64,000 nucleotides of DNA. It comes from Daucus carota subsp. sativus. Lineage: Eukaryota > Streptophyta > Magnoliopsida > Apiales > Apiaceae. Positions 11,125-23,300 of the stretch are shown in pieces (the stretch's first letter is position 1; each line of letters begins with the position of its first letter). The stretch covers positions 46,279,364 to 46,343,363 of the forward strand of contig NC_030382.2 of the NCBI RefSeq assembly GCF_001625215.2, in the 5' to 3' direction. Made by a program: the position numbers and the translations under genes. Below the pieces are notes generated by a model. That model was not told the origin of the DNA and made no database searches. It saw only the letters and a program-made list of their open reading frames with translations.

Positions 11125-14100
11125 TCATATAGAGATACTGTTGGGAATGCCCCGACCGGTTACCCCAGGTCCTGATGATGGACGCAGAAGTTCATATGGT
11201 GGGATGCCAGCACCACAGCGGTTTTTCAGACGACTATCCTTGTTTCTTTTCTTTATAATCTCTTCTATCTCCTCGAGTTTAGCAGAAAACTTTTTGTAAA
11301 GTTTAACAACTTCATTATCACATATCCAATGGCCCTGAAGTTCGTGTATCTGACCCAGGTACTCCTCATCTGGAGAGTGTGTTGACAATGTGTCCTGGAC
11401 AGCCATCACTTTGGTTGCCTGAAGTTGAGTTGGTAATGACGACAGAAAACTTTGCTGAGGGTTGTGTATGAACTTCTCATAATCAGGGTCACTCTCATGA
11501 GGGATGAACTTTCTAAGGAGAGTTGGACGATTAGGCACATACCCACCAAAGGGGTACTGGCCAAAGTTTATTGCTGCGTGCTGACCAGAAGCAATCCAGA
11601 TCATTATGGTAAGAATGCCAGACAAATCCTCTTTAGTTTTTAGGTTAGGCCACCATGGTTCATTTCTTTTATCAAAATGGCCCTTGTTCTTAATTTCAGA
11701 CCACCAAGCTTGAAGTTCAATATCGGCTGTAACAGAATTAACGTCTGAATAGTAATACTTAACATAAGATTCAACTAGTTCTTTTATTGCTGACCAGATA
11801 AGAAGCCCATCTGCAGCATATGGGTAGTCTTCAATCACAAGTTTGATACCATTAGGATTTGAAGAATCTTCAACAGCCATGCCCCTGCAATTTTCTCAGA
11901 ATATAAACCAAGTGCGCAAATGGATACATAATATATTTGCAAGAGTTCTGACTAGTGCACGAATAAGATGACAAGACCTTTGAATCAGATCTGCTGGGAG
12001 AGCTTCCATATCAAACCGCCACTTACTATAGCCTGCAGAGCTTAATTCCATAGCATACTTCCCTGGGCTAAAAGAAGCCTCAATAATTCCTCCTCCATTA
12101 ATTAAGCTTTGTCGTGCAAGTGCATTGATTTCTAATGTGTAGCGCATATGTGGATGGAGTAGCTTGTAGATGGGATGCACTGAGCTAAGCTGCCTATGTG
12201 TGGCAATTATGTAAGGCTCCATGCAAGCATGGGTCCTCAACCTGAAAATATATCACCTTTATTATTGCAGCAAATATATGGACTATATCTTATGTGGGTT
12301 GATTGTGTCTCTGTGTGACCAAGCTCAAAGAAACGTTCCTATGGAAAAATATTTTTATGTCTAGATTTACCAGTGGTTCACAAGTTGGTGTATTCCAGCA
12401 TCATTCGAAGAAACATGGGCTTTAGCTTGTTTCCAAATCCAGTGAGTTGTAGCATCATTCCCATGAGTGAACACACGTTTGTTCTGGGGTGAGTTGCTTG
12501 TTGGAGGAAGTGAAAGCTCAATAACAATTGGTAGTAGATGACCCGTACGATTGTAGAAGAAAATTGTCCTAGAGGCATACGCCTTCCTCCCTGGCAAGGA
12601 GCTCATTTTCTCCATAAATGGCAAAAGCAAGTCATGGTAGTCAAGTAAAAATAGTTTCTTTTCCTGAATAGCCTGTTTCATCCAATATGAAAGACCAAAG
12701 ATCATCACTGTGCCGAAGCATAAGGGGAATGGTATGCCTAAGTACACATTTTCCAGTTTAGAGCACAACTAAGAGAAGTGTGAAAGGACATGTCAACAGC
12801 CTCCAGAATTCTCACTCTGTATATGTAGCAAATCCATCTACAAAATCAGTAAAAAAATATACCTCTTCGACACTCATTCCGTGTAGTTCTTCCTCAATAA
12901 TCTCTTTTGTTATTGCAGATTCTGCTGGACCATAGACAGCTGGATCTAGTTTGCTGAGAATCGGAAATTCCTGTACAATGCAGCCAACTTACTTAGCACT
13001 CCAAATGACAGTTAGCATTGAGAACCTGAATCATGAATTGTCCAAGTACTACCTTCAATAGTTCAATATTCACTGGGTTAACCCCGGCTATAGCCTGTCG
13101 TGCAAACTCATTATCACGCAACCATGCAAATCTATCCCCTGCAAATGGAACACTCAAATGATGACAATATATTTTAAAATTTGGTATTGGATATTTCAAG
13201 TTTACATGAAGTTTTTCCAAATTAAATACAGACTAGCATTATGTACCCATGTGGAGATGAGATCAGTGTTAGGATTGATCATTAAATAATAGGAAGGTAA
13301 TGGAAACAGAAAACATACTCTTTATAACATCTGGAATTTCATACTTTAGTAACTTTTCACCAACAGTTAGGACTTGATTCATCAAGTTTCCGAGAAAGGG
13401 ATTCTCTGTGACCTCCTTTTGTTCTTCATTACTTAAAACAAAACCAACTTTGTATAACTTATCTATGTCAGTGAAGCATGTGAAAGGAATGTCTGTGCTT
13501 GATAATGAAGCAGCTATAGATGGAATAAGGTTGTGTAATAGAGCTTTCAGCCTTCCAGCTGAGAAAGTGTTTTGTTTAATCTCCTCAAAAGTTTCATCGC
13601 GTGGAACATAGACTGGATGAGGTTTCTCTATTCTACTTTCGAATGATGGATCTGTATAAAATTCATCATGTCATGCAGGTAAATACACAAATTGTAAGGA
13701 AACAGAAAAAATGTCAAATTAAGTACCTGATTTAGATGGTGGTCTGCCAGTCCGACAGCGCCTAGGATATGGCCTTTCTTGGTCACCTATAACAGGCCTT
13801 GCTAACTCCTTACTCTTATCAGGGGCACCCAGATCATTGTAAGGAGCATAATCATAAATCCTTTCATGTGGCTTTCTCTCACCTCTCCCATTTCCCCGAA
13901 TGCTGAGTAAATCTTCACGTCGAAGATCCTTGATGCCAGCTGGTGTTTGAGATGGCAAGTAGACCTGACCTCAACAGAAGGGAATTCTTATCAAATAACC
14001 TGCCAACTTCTACCCAAATTAGTTGATCTAATCACATAAAGGATTCTTACTTCATTTCTGAATATAATTCTACTTTCAGGATTAGCATTACGTGAGTGAA

Positions 14101-15067
14101 TCCAGGTATGACCAGGGAAAAATAGAGGACCCTCACGAAAGCCATGAACAATGATCTCCCTCAGAAAAAACTCCTTGCCATAATAGTTGGTTATGAGAAT
14201 AGCTCCAGGAAGTCCAAAGTCATGCGGAACAGTGAAACTAGCAGCATATTCAACAATATTTGGATGGTTTGATGGCTTGGGCATCCAGCCTCTTACAAAG
14301 GAATCTATGCTTTTGCCAGACTTAGTTACTGCAAGTACAAAAATGACCAATATTCAGAGAAGACCTAAAAGAATTATCCTACGAATTTCAAAGAACCTCC
14401 TGTCTCCAATACTGAATCACATTACCATTCAGGATCACATCAAAAATAGAAGTCTAGATTTAGCGACAAGATCACATTCTTAGCATGTGTAGATAAAAGA
14501 CAAAAAAACATCAACCTTATTCAGCAAAATTAAGCAGAAGCTGCCAATTTTAAGATAAAATTAAGCATGTCATTCAATCTCGAAAATCTGATATAAACAT
14601 TAGCACATTACTAAACTCAAGTACTCATCACAACTAGGAATGTAAAAAAGAAACAAACCAGGATCAATATCTTGACTGATGAGCTGAATCAAGATCCCCT
14701 GACCAATCCCAATAATAAAAGACTCCCACTGATCCTCAATCTTCTCACTCAACTTCTCTTTGAGCTTCTTTCTTATTGTGATCACTGCCTTGACATCAAT
14801 TCCATCTTTACTAGTACTTTTACTCACTGGCTCAGAATCTTGATTCACCTGCACTTGTTCTGCAGCACTGCTGCTCTTGTTATTATCCCCATTCCTACTT
14901 ACCACTGCTTTTACTAAAGCTCTCTGCTTCTGTGGTGGCCTGTAAGAAGGAACCAGATGGGTAATTTTCCAACTGAATTTTCCGGTGACTGAGGTCTCCG
15001 AATGTCGCCGGACGGTGGGTCTCCAGCTCAAGTCTTGTATTGACTTGTTGGCTCTCAGGCTCAGCAT
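11125..15067 (-). CDS. LOX6: linoleate 13S-lipoxygenase, plastid (LOX6-like)
   Basis: It dioxygenates linoleic/linolenic acid at C13, the entry step to jasmonates and oxylipins in plastids. Nine exons (15067..14659, 14328..14051, 13964..13727, 13651..13309, 13138..13054, 12970..12863, 12672..12371, 12241..11978, 11884..11125) give 928 aa, normal for type-2 plastid LOX. A transit-like N-terminus rich in Ser/Arg/Lys is followed by a PLAT domain, a [18 protein letters not shown] linker and the lipoxygenase domain. The iron ligands are visible: H582 and H587 (HQLVNHW), H778 and N782 (HAAIN), and the terminal Ile928 (SISI). All introns are in consistent phase. The linker and the tail (RGIPNSISI) resemble Arabidopsis LOX6 more than LOX2/3/4, judged from memory. 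No break is seen. Confidence 0.93.
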
Positions 15068-15647
15068 CTTAAGAATATAGTACTAGAAAGAATCAAAGCT
15101 AGCTGTGATCTTGATTTAAGTAGAGCAGTGATGTGTCTATCTATCTGGTATTTATTGTATTTGTACAAGGATTTAACTAGTCATTATTACATGATCCAAC
15201 GTGCCTCACATGTTTTGCCAAAGGGCTTTACGATTCTTGGTGAGTTTGTATTGTGGTCATACATGATGTAAGAAAATGACATTATATTGGCAGTTGGCAG
15301 GATAATATTAATTTATGAAATTATAATTTATATGAGTTGTAAATCTGTGTCTGAACGGAGGGTGCACATCATATTATAAAAAGGTCAGTAATATCATTCA
15401 TTATTTATTAATAATAATCAAATATTGAATATTGAATAAGATATTGACTACAGCTTGTACATTATATATTTTAGGTGAGATGTTTTGATTAAATAAATTA
15501 GTGACCATAACAATTTGACCGAGTAAAAGAAAAAGAGAACGCATTGCAGTTGAAAAATTTGTTGAGATCTCCTTAATACTGTATGTATAACGGGCCGTAG
15601 TCTACTCTAACAGTGAAAAAGAAAAGTGAAAGTAGATAAATCAAGAT

Positions 15648-15669
15648 ACGTGGCAGTGTGGGGCACGTG
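15648..15669 (-). promoter_or_regulatory. ABRE-like ACGTGGC and G-box CACGTG upstream of LOX
   Basis: ACGTGGC (15648-15654) and the palindrome CACGTG (15664-15669) lie 10 bp apart, about 580-600 bp upstream of the lipoxygenase ATG. G-boxes bind MYC/bZIP factors that mediate jasmonate and ABA responses. Function at this site is inferred from motif and position only. Confidence 0.4.
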
Positions 15670-15880
15670 TAAACTCAGAATAGAAGATTGCGGAGCAGTA
15701 TGTTTTGGCACAAAAGGACAAAGTTTGTTTCGGTAAAAGATTTTGGTTGAAGATCGTTGGAACGAGAAATAGAGTCAGGGATATCGATTTAAGATATTAT
15801 ATTTTATATAGTGGGTTGGTTAAGTGCCGTAAAAATATCCAAAATATAACTTCAAAATGTAATTTCATGTCTGTATTTAT

Positions 15881-16010
15881 AAAAACACAGTTTAAAGTTA
15901 TGGTTTTAGTTGAAAATGCAACTTCAGAAAATCAAAATTCAAATAAAAACACAGTTTAAAGTTATAGTTTCGATTGAAAATGCAACTTCAGAAAATCAAA
16001 ATACAACATA
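15881..16010. repeat. two-copy direct repeat, about 65-bp unit
   Basis: A segment beginning AAAAACACAGTTTAAAGTTA and including TGAAAATGCAACTTCAGAAA occurs twice in tandem in the LOX 5' flank. The intergenic stretch 15068-16821 otherwise shows no gene. Confidence 0.8.
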
Positions 16011-16821
16011 AAGTTGAAGTGACAATTGAACTAATTTTTCAAAAAATGAATTAAAACTCATTTGTGTTAAAATAGTGACTTTTGAATTTTTTTTCTCACA
16101 GGTCAGACTCTTTAGCCTAATCTAATAGGAAGTCTTCTCTTTTAAGTATAGATCCGTTGAGGGTGCCTGCCTTCAGTAATATGCACATGCTTGATGCTTC
16201 AGTGATAAATTTTTGACGCGGTTATCTATTTTTTTACTTGTTTTAGTCAGGTTCTGTGTAGTTTTGAGATGATCTTCAACACATTGACTGAGAATGAACA
16301 TCAACAATGTGCAATATACAATGCATAATTTACAACACAGTTTGCAACTTCAGAAACGCTTCAAGAATAGCTCATAGCTTTAATCTCTTTTTAAGTCTCT
16401 TAATAACACACACATAATAATTAATATGGATTTTCTAGCGTGTGTTCATGGCACACATTAAAAATCACTTTTTTGTTAAGTGACCGATTCCTATTGACTA
16501 CAATCTCATTGATAATGATGACTTCCTGCATGCACAAAAGTCTCCATCAATAAAAATCTTCCACTACTTAGAAGGATCCTAACTAATATAGTGCCCTACA
16601 TAAGATATCAATTCAGCACCTAAATCAAAATTCCACAAAATTAAAGCAAGAGGATTCTGACAGCTGAGTCAAATGCAACTTCAAACTTTATTCAAGAGGA
16701 TACAACGTTGAAACAAGTTCGTTCAAAATATTCACCGGCCCAGGTTATAACTCAGGAGGAGATATGTATAGCGTTACAGATTATGATGCCTAATTACATG
16801 CGAAATTCATTATAGTAAGTA

Positions 16822-18572
16822 CTACCAGCAGGAAGTAGGTCGCTTAAAAGAGAAGGAGAAAGGTAGACGACCTGTCCTCCTTATATAATCTGCCCTTTCT
16901 GAAGTTTGCACAGCCTGTTCATTTAGAACAGACTCGGCATTTGCACGCTTCTCCTCTGCAATTCTCCTCGTTGAGGCAAGCTTGTTTGTGTACCTCTCTT
17001 GGGCTCTGGATTTTAGTCTTTCAGCCTTCACCTACACGTAAAATCTGGAGAAATCAGAAGCTGATCAATCTCTACAAATGTATACTTGACATTTAGTTGG
17101 CTGCTTCTCCTTCAAAGCAAACTATTGAAGTAAGTTGTTACAACACTTTCTTCAGGTAGAAAAGATGAGAGCTGAATGATCCAAGATTGGAGCCACAAAT
17201 TTATCTTCTAATTTATGATCTGATTACCACAGAAATCTCATGCTCTTAAGTATTTCTATACTTAATAATTCCTGAACAGATAGAAACCATGGTCGATGTC
17301 ATGTGCATTTCCAATTGATAAAGCTTTTCTATTTTCACCTTTTCTATAAACTGCTGTCAGTATGTTATGTGTTCTATATGCAGATTAACTTCACAGAGTA
17401 TCGCAAAAAGGCACGAAATCTCGATCAGTAACAGAAGGAAATCTCTAAAACTCTACAAATTGTATTAATTAAAAGTACCTTCGGACTAGGGTCGAACAGT
17501 TCAGGTGCAATAATAATTACAATTAAAAATAATTGTGCATTTAAGCGTATGTGGGGGAATAAAAAAATGTGAACTGTAAATACCTCCATTTTTTTCATTT
17601 CCATCTCAGCTTTCCTCTTCTCATGATTTTCCCATACTTGTATCTTCACTTCTTCTCGTTTGAACCTGCATAACCATACAGAAATATTCAGTGGTGGTCA
17701 CAGAAACACATGCATACTGCTGATATGCACTTAAGTTTCACTATATATATATTTAAAAGTAAAGAGTATGTCAAACACTAAATTATAGGTTTCAACAATT
17801 TAAATATGCACAAGGTTTTGAGCACAAACCTTGCCAAGCATCTGGCACGTTCAGCCTCATCCCAAGCCATTGCTCGGGTTTCTAGAGGATTCAGCTTCTT
17901 AGCTTGGTCTGCCTTGTTATTAGGCATGAAACTTATCTGTCCAGCCACTTCTCCTGTATCTAGAGATTTTATCCCCACTTGACCTTCATCAACAGCTTGC
18001 ACCCCATTTTGACCCCTTGCTGGAATTAAGAGTCTTGATGCTCTAAGGATTTGTGGTGCTGGATTCATAACTCTGAGGGGAGTCGCGGCTCTTGAAGGCT
18101 CTTGACTGGCACTAGGTGTCATGTCAGTCCCCATGTCCCTCAGGCATATTGATCGAACAACTGGAATTGCATTCTCAGGTTTATTTAACCTCCACCCTGA
18201 CTCGTCATTGTCAACTTTCTTGGTTTCCACCTCAAAACTAGTACTCGAAGCGCCTGGACATACTTTTAGTTCATCATCACTACTTGAATAATCCTCCTTT
18301 ATTGGCACTGGAGCTATCAACCTCCTATCATCAGCGTTTGAATAACGAGGCTCAGTTTTAGATTGGTTTTTCTCTCCCCCTCTTGAGAGATTAACTAACC
18401 ACTTTTGTGCATCATCCCATTTTGATGGAGTAGGTTTTCCCAGAGTTGTTCGAGATTGTGAAGTACAACTCTTTCCATTTGCTCTTTTGAACTCAAAACT
18501 AGCAACACCATTAACTGGATTTTCATGCGCAGGGGTTTGATTCAGGCAGCCATTATCATCTGTGGATCTCAT
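16822..18572 (-). CDS. remorin family protein (5' end unresolved)
   Basis: Remorins are plant-specific, membrane-nanodomain proteins anchored through their C-terminus. Three exons are clear: 18572 (or further upstream)..17830, 17665..17584 and 17031..16822, joined in phase. The C-terminal remorin domain reads from about MAWDEAERARCLARFKREE through VWENHEKRKAEMEMKK to LASTRRIAEEKRANAE and YIRRTGRLP, a charged coiled-coil region. The end, RPTSCW, has a Cys suited to S-acylation. The long Ser-rich N-terminal region has SKWDDAQKWLVNLSRGG and RDMGTDMTPSASQEPSR, which mark the long group 5/6 remorins. The ATG at 18572 is only the first in-frame Met after a possible acceptor. Relatives have another N-terminal exon, which I could not find in 18645-20300, so the model is probably 5'-incomplete. 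Confidence 0.85.
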
Positions 18573-18644
18573 TAGCACTAAACTATAGCTAATATTTAAA
18601 ATGAACTTGACTAGGAGCAGAAATAACAAAAAACATGTAGACAC

Positions 18645-20354
18645 GACCGTCAGCCTTGTGAAACAGGCTCAAGAACCTATTATTGCCCCATCACTTGATG
18701 AAGAACAGATATCAGCACTTCAAATATGTTTTTGAAACAAAAGCTTGACAATCACTAATACATCCACGACAATGGAAATGGGCTACATTAACTCACACCC
18801 CTGGAGCTTAAAAAGAAGGAAATTTATAGAGAAAGTAACAGATACAAAGCTAGCATAAAAATCAACAATTTCAAGATTTTTGCTCTTAAAATGGAAACAG
18901 CATTCTCTTGAGTACAACCACTATACGATTCTAACATAAATGCAACAAATAACCAAAAGCCATGTACAATCCAGTATGTACTGTTACTTGCATCAACACT
19001 ATACTAGTTGGACAATAGTTTAAGAGAAGAAGCAGTTTATATTCTACTAAATTTTGTTGTAAATGGTGTGTGAGCAGAGGGGTAATAATGCAAATATGTT
19101 AGAACTTCACAAATCTGCAAACCCTCGAAGCTGTGAATTAAAGATAAAAATCAGTGAAAAATGCATCGAGTCACAGCTAGCCAAGAAGCAGATAGTTTTT
19201 AGAAAGGGTTGATAGCATGGATGTTTAAGATATCAAGAACAGATCCATCCAACCTTTAAAAGATTTTCATGGCAAAAAGCAACAACAGATGCAACAAAAG
19301 TAAAAATTGAAGCACTTAGGAAACAAAACTATAGAAAACCCACATATTTTAGTCCTTTATCTTGCATTGAAGTTGATGGACTTGACTAGATAGTACAACT
19401 AAAGCAGTGGGGTGCCACTTGCTTATGGGAGAATTCACTTACTTGGGAATCTAAAAAGAGCCCAGGTGACACCAATAAGATAGACTCATACGGTAGTCCT
19501 TTTAACGGTAACTAACATTGAGCAGGCAATTTTAATTGCAGCTACCAAAAGTCTGAATCTAATAATGGTATGCATGTATATGTATTGTTACTCTGAGTTT
19601 TCCTACATTTCACATGGCATGCTCATCTTCTTCTGCAACACTGTTAGTGTTAGTAGTCATTATTTACTGCCCTGTACTCTACTGATTTGGGTCCATGCTG
19701 CTTTGCTACAATCAGTCCATCACTATCTCTATGCTTATTTATAAATTCATATACTACCTTCAATATTATTTTTTAATTAATATCATATATATATTGGAAA
19801 TATGTATACATATAATTCATATTTTGGACTAGTTTTCAAGTTGTTACACGTTTGTTCCTCGTTAGCAGAAAATTTGCTCAGGCAAAAATTCTCAACAGAG
19901 GACCATTATATTCACAGGGAACACTGCCAGTACTACACAACATCTGCATTACTCCTCACCTATTTCTTGACTAGTCGTATATCAATACAAACAACAAATA
20001 AATAATTAGGCAGTGAACATACCAAAGCCACCGCCAAAAGAAAAAGGGATGAGATGCTTGGGACGAATCAACATCCACCCAATCCCTAAAAAGAAATCTC
20101 AGCCTTCCTCTAGCTGTGTAAGATGCATACATAACTAAAAGCCCACAATGCCTCGTTATATGAGGACTGAGAACTCTTACATGAATACGTCACCAAAAGG
20201 ATGCCACTTTGAATATACTAAGGGCACCAACAAATCACACTTGGACAACCATCCGTCCAGTCACAAATGTATATTTTAGAGCATCCCTTTCATCTCTTCC
20301 AATTAAGATGAAGAGCTCATTAGGCAGCTGCGGAAAGGGCATGCTTAAGTGGAC
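18645..20354. other. remorin 5' region / mucin-like gene 3' flank
   Basis: AT-rich sequence that should contain the remorin promoter and any missing first exon, and next to 20354 the 3' UTR of the mucin-like gene. No other gene is supported. Confidence 0.5.
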
Positions 20355-23300
20355 TTACATTACTGTACAATTGCACTTGGACTCCAACTTTGTAGGTGCT
20401 TTCATATTACCGTCATCAATGTTAGAAACACCAACAATACGAGTTTTAGTGGCATCAGCATTTTCTTCCCCATTGCTGCTATTAGGAGGTTTTAAATCTG
20501 CTTCCACCCGCTTAGCCCTTTGTGGCTTTGAAGTGCGCTTAACTATAATTCTTTCACGGGAATCTTTTCTTTCAGGACCTTTTGTCCCCAACATAGTTAC
20601 CATTGGCCGAGAGACTTCAACCAGATCAGGAAATTCATTTTCTACTGCAATTGTGGCAGCATCATAGGATATCTTCTGAATAATAGAACTGCAGAAGAGT
20701 ATTGTATCAGTCACTTCACCCGGTATCATGCTTCCAGCTTTAGATCCACGTTTGCTTTCTGTAATGAGAAAGAGTTGTCTCAGTATTTAAGTAGAAAGCA
20801 TACACAATGAAAACACAAACATATGTATTCCAATAAAGACAGTACAACGCCAAATACTTCTCAAGAATCATATTAGATGTATTTAAGAGAACCAGATAGA
20901 TGCCTAAATAATCACAATTCAAGCTCCACATACCCGGGGTGCAATTTTTTTGATCTAAAACATCAGATCCTACAAGCAATGATGTGGTAACTTTATTAGC
21001 TGCGGCAGTAGACTGAGATTCTTGATACTCATCAAAGCTCCTTTTCGAATCTAAGGACACAGCATCAGATTGTGCACCACTAGAACCATCATTAACAATC
21101 TCTATTTTTGTCTCAGTTTCCATCTCCAATAAGCTTTGGGAAGGAACTTCAGTAACTTTCACCTTTTCAACAAACGAACTGGGCGTAGTCTCCTCAACTA
21201 TGATGGAACACTTCACATGATTGGTTAATGCTTCTACATCCCCAACATTCTTCCTATTGTCGGATAGGTCTTTTCCATTGTCTGGTGAAATAGAACCTTC
21301 CGAAGTTGTAAATGGAGTATCTTGTCTGCCCTCTAGATCCATTTGTAGTATATGGCTTGAAGATTCTGTGGCAAAAATATTCAGCGTTCTGCAACTATCA
21401 TTTGTTTCTGAAACATTGCATGCATCATCCTCTCCAATATTCCGTGAAGATAGCAGCAGCTCATCCGTAGCTGTTAATGTTATGTTCATGTCAGATTGCA
21501 CTTGTGTAAGGGACCTATCAGAACAGTCAGGTATATTTGTTGCGAGACCTGATGGTTGAAAACCATCATTTGAAATTCTAGATAGAGATGACCTGGTTCT
21601 TCTGTGAGTCGCGCCTTTGTCATACTTGTTGATTTCAACACCAGATTTTCTACCACTTGACTGTCGTTGAAGACGAGTATTAGTTCGTCTGCATGAGCCC
21701 CAATCAACAGAAGATGATGCAGATAAACTACCATGCCCATGAGAAACTCGAGAACTATTTGCACTATCTCTCACATATGACGGGTCATCAAAAGATAAAC
21801 TGCTGGCTGTAAAGGACCTGCTTTGTACATATGATGCTTTGCAACTGCTTGACCTATTTAATGGTACATAAATGCCTGCTCCTCCTCCTGAAGCATCAAC
21901 TTTAACAGTTGATTTTTCAAAATTTTGCTGCATATGCTGACCTCCTGTGTTGCCATCTGGCAGACAATAGCTAGCAATAGATGGACCAGCTACTTGCTGG
22001 TTTGCATGTCTTGAATCACCTTCTTCTACTGGTGTCCTCGATAGGAAATCTGTGGACAAGAAGTTCCAGATTGACTCATCATAGGAAGTACGACTTTGCC
22101 CAACGATATCTTCATGTTGGCTGGTCACTGGTTCAACCATGCCAGAAACCCCTGAATATTTGGGTTCAGCTATAGCAGAATCCACTGCATCAATTAATTT
22201 TGAAGGCTTCAAAGTCACTGTAGACACTCTTGGAGAGTTCTCAGTAACAATTGTGGATGCTGCAATACTGTTATCAATCATCAACACATCTGAACGGCAG
22301 TCGGGACAAAGTGTAAAGTACTCTAGTAAGGATTCATTGCTACTATACAGTTGTCCACAATTCGTGCAGAGTACCAAGTTTTCATGACCATCAACCTCCA
22401 AAGCAGCACCTTTGACCCCAAAAGCTTCAGAATTGACAGCAGCTGACACAGCGGTATCATGGTTACTTTGAAATTCTAAGCCAGCTTGTATATTACAGTC
22501 AACCACACCTCCTCCCTCACATTCGCCATTATGAGAGCTCAGAGATTCATCTTGGGTTCCATGAACATTTTCTTCGCTTAAGGGGTCATCCTTATCGAAG
22601 GCGAAAACATCATCCTGAGCATCCAGATATGGAGTATCTACACATTCATTAATTTTTTCCTCCTGGTTCTTCTCGATTGCTTCAGTAAAACCTGTGCTGC
22701 TAGTAGCTGGGTCAGAGCTTGTCATACTACTAGCTGTCACCGAGTTTCTAGATGTAATTGCATGATTTACAACACTTGTTTTTTCAGCATAGAAGGCTGA
22801 ACTAGGGACACTGGATAACAGAGGCCTGAACATATTTTGTGGACTCTTCCGTCGATCCTACAGATATTTTCAAAGTGATTTTGTCAGGCCTGATTTTACA
22901 CCAGTATATATTATTTCCATCCTCCAAAGTCATGGGTAAAAGAAAATTGCAACAGTTTTTATTCCCAACTCGCAACAGTCAATAAATCCCATTACAGACA
23001 TAAATATTGATCCTGTAAATATGCAAATGGATAACTAATGGTCAATTCAATTGTTATATGAAATGTGGTGGCATTAAGTACCGCTTAAGGTAGCCTCATT
23101 TTTCAAATTTTCCTTTTGTGGTTTTCCCTGACTCGATATTTTGAGACTTAAAGCAGTTGCAACTGCTAGACAACAATCAAATACCAGATGAACTGTCAAA
23201 GCAAAAAGTAATACCTGCTATTTGATAATTTTACCTGATAGTGATGACAAGATCAGCCTTGCTATAAAAAAAGGCTGAAAGTGCTAATTTATTAGAATAA

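Noticed and set aside
13408-14917. Several plus-strand frames across the LOX gene
   Set aside because: They are antisense shadows of LOX exons, which have consistent family similarity and splice phases.
20030-20100. Minus-strand short frame MLIRPKHLIPFSFGGGFG with a GTATGT donor, possible remorin first exon
   Set aside because: It does not resemble known remorin N-termini, and the matching acceptor near 18580 is weak, so I did not add it to the model.
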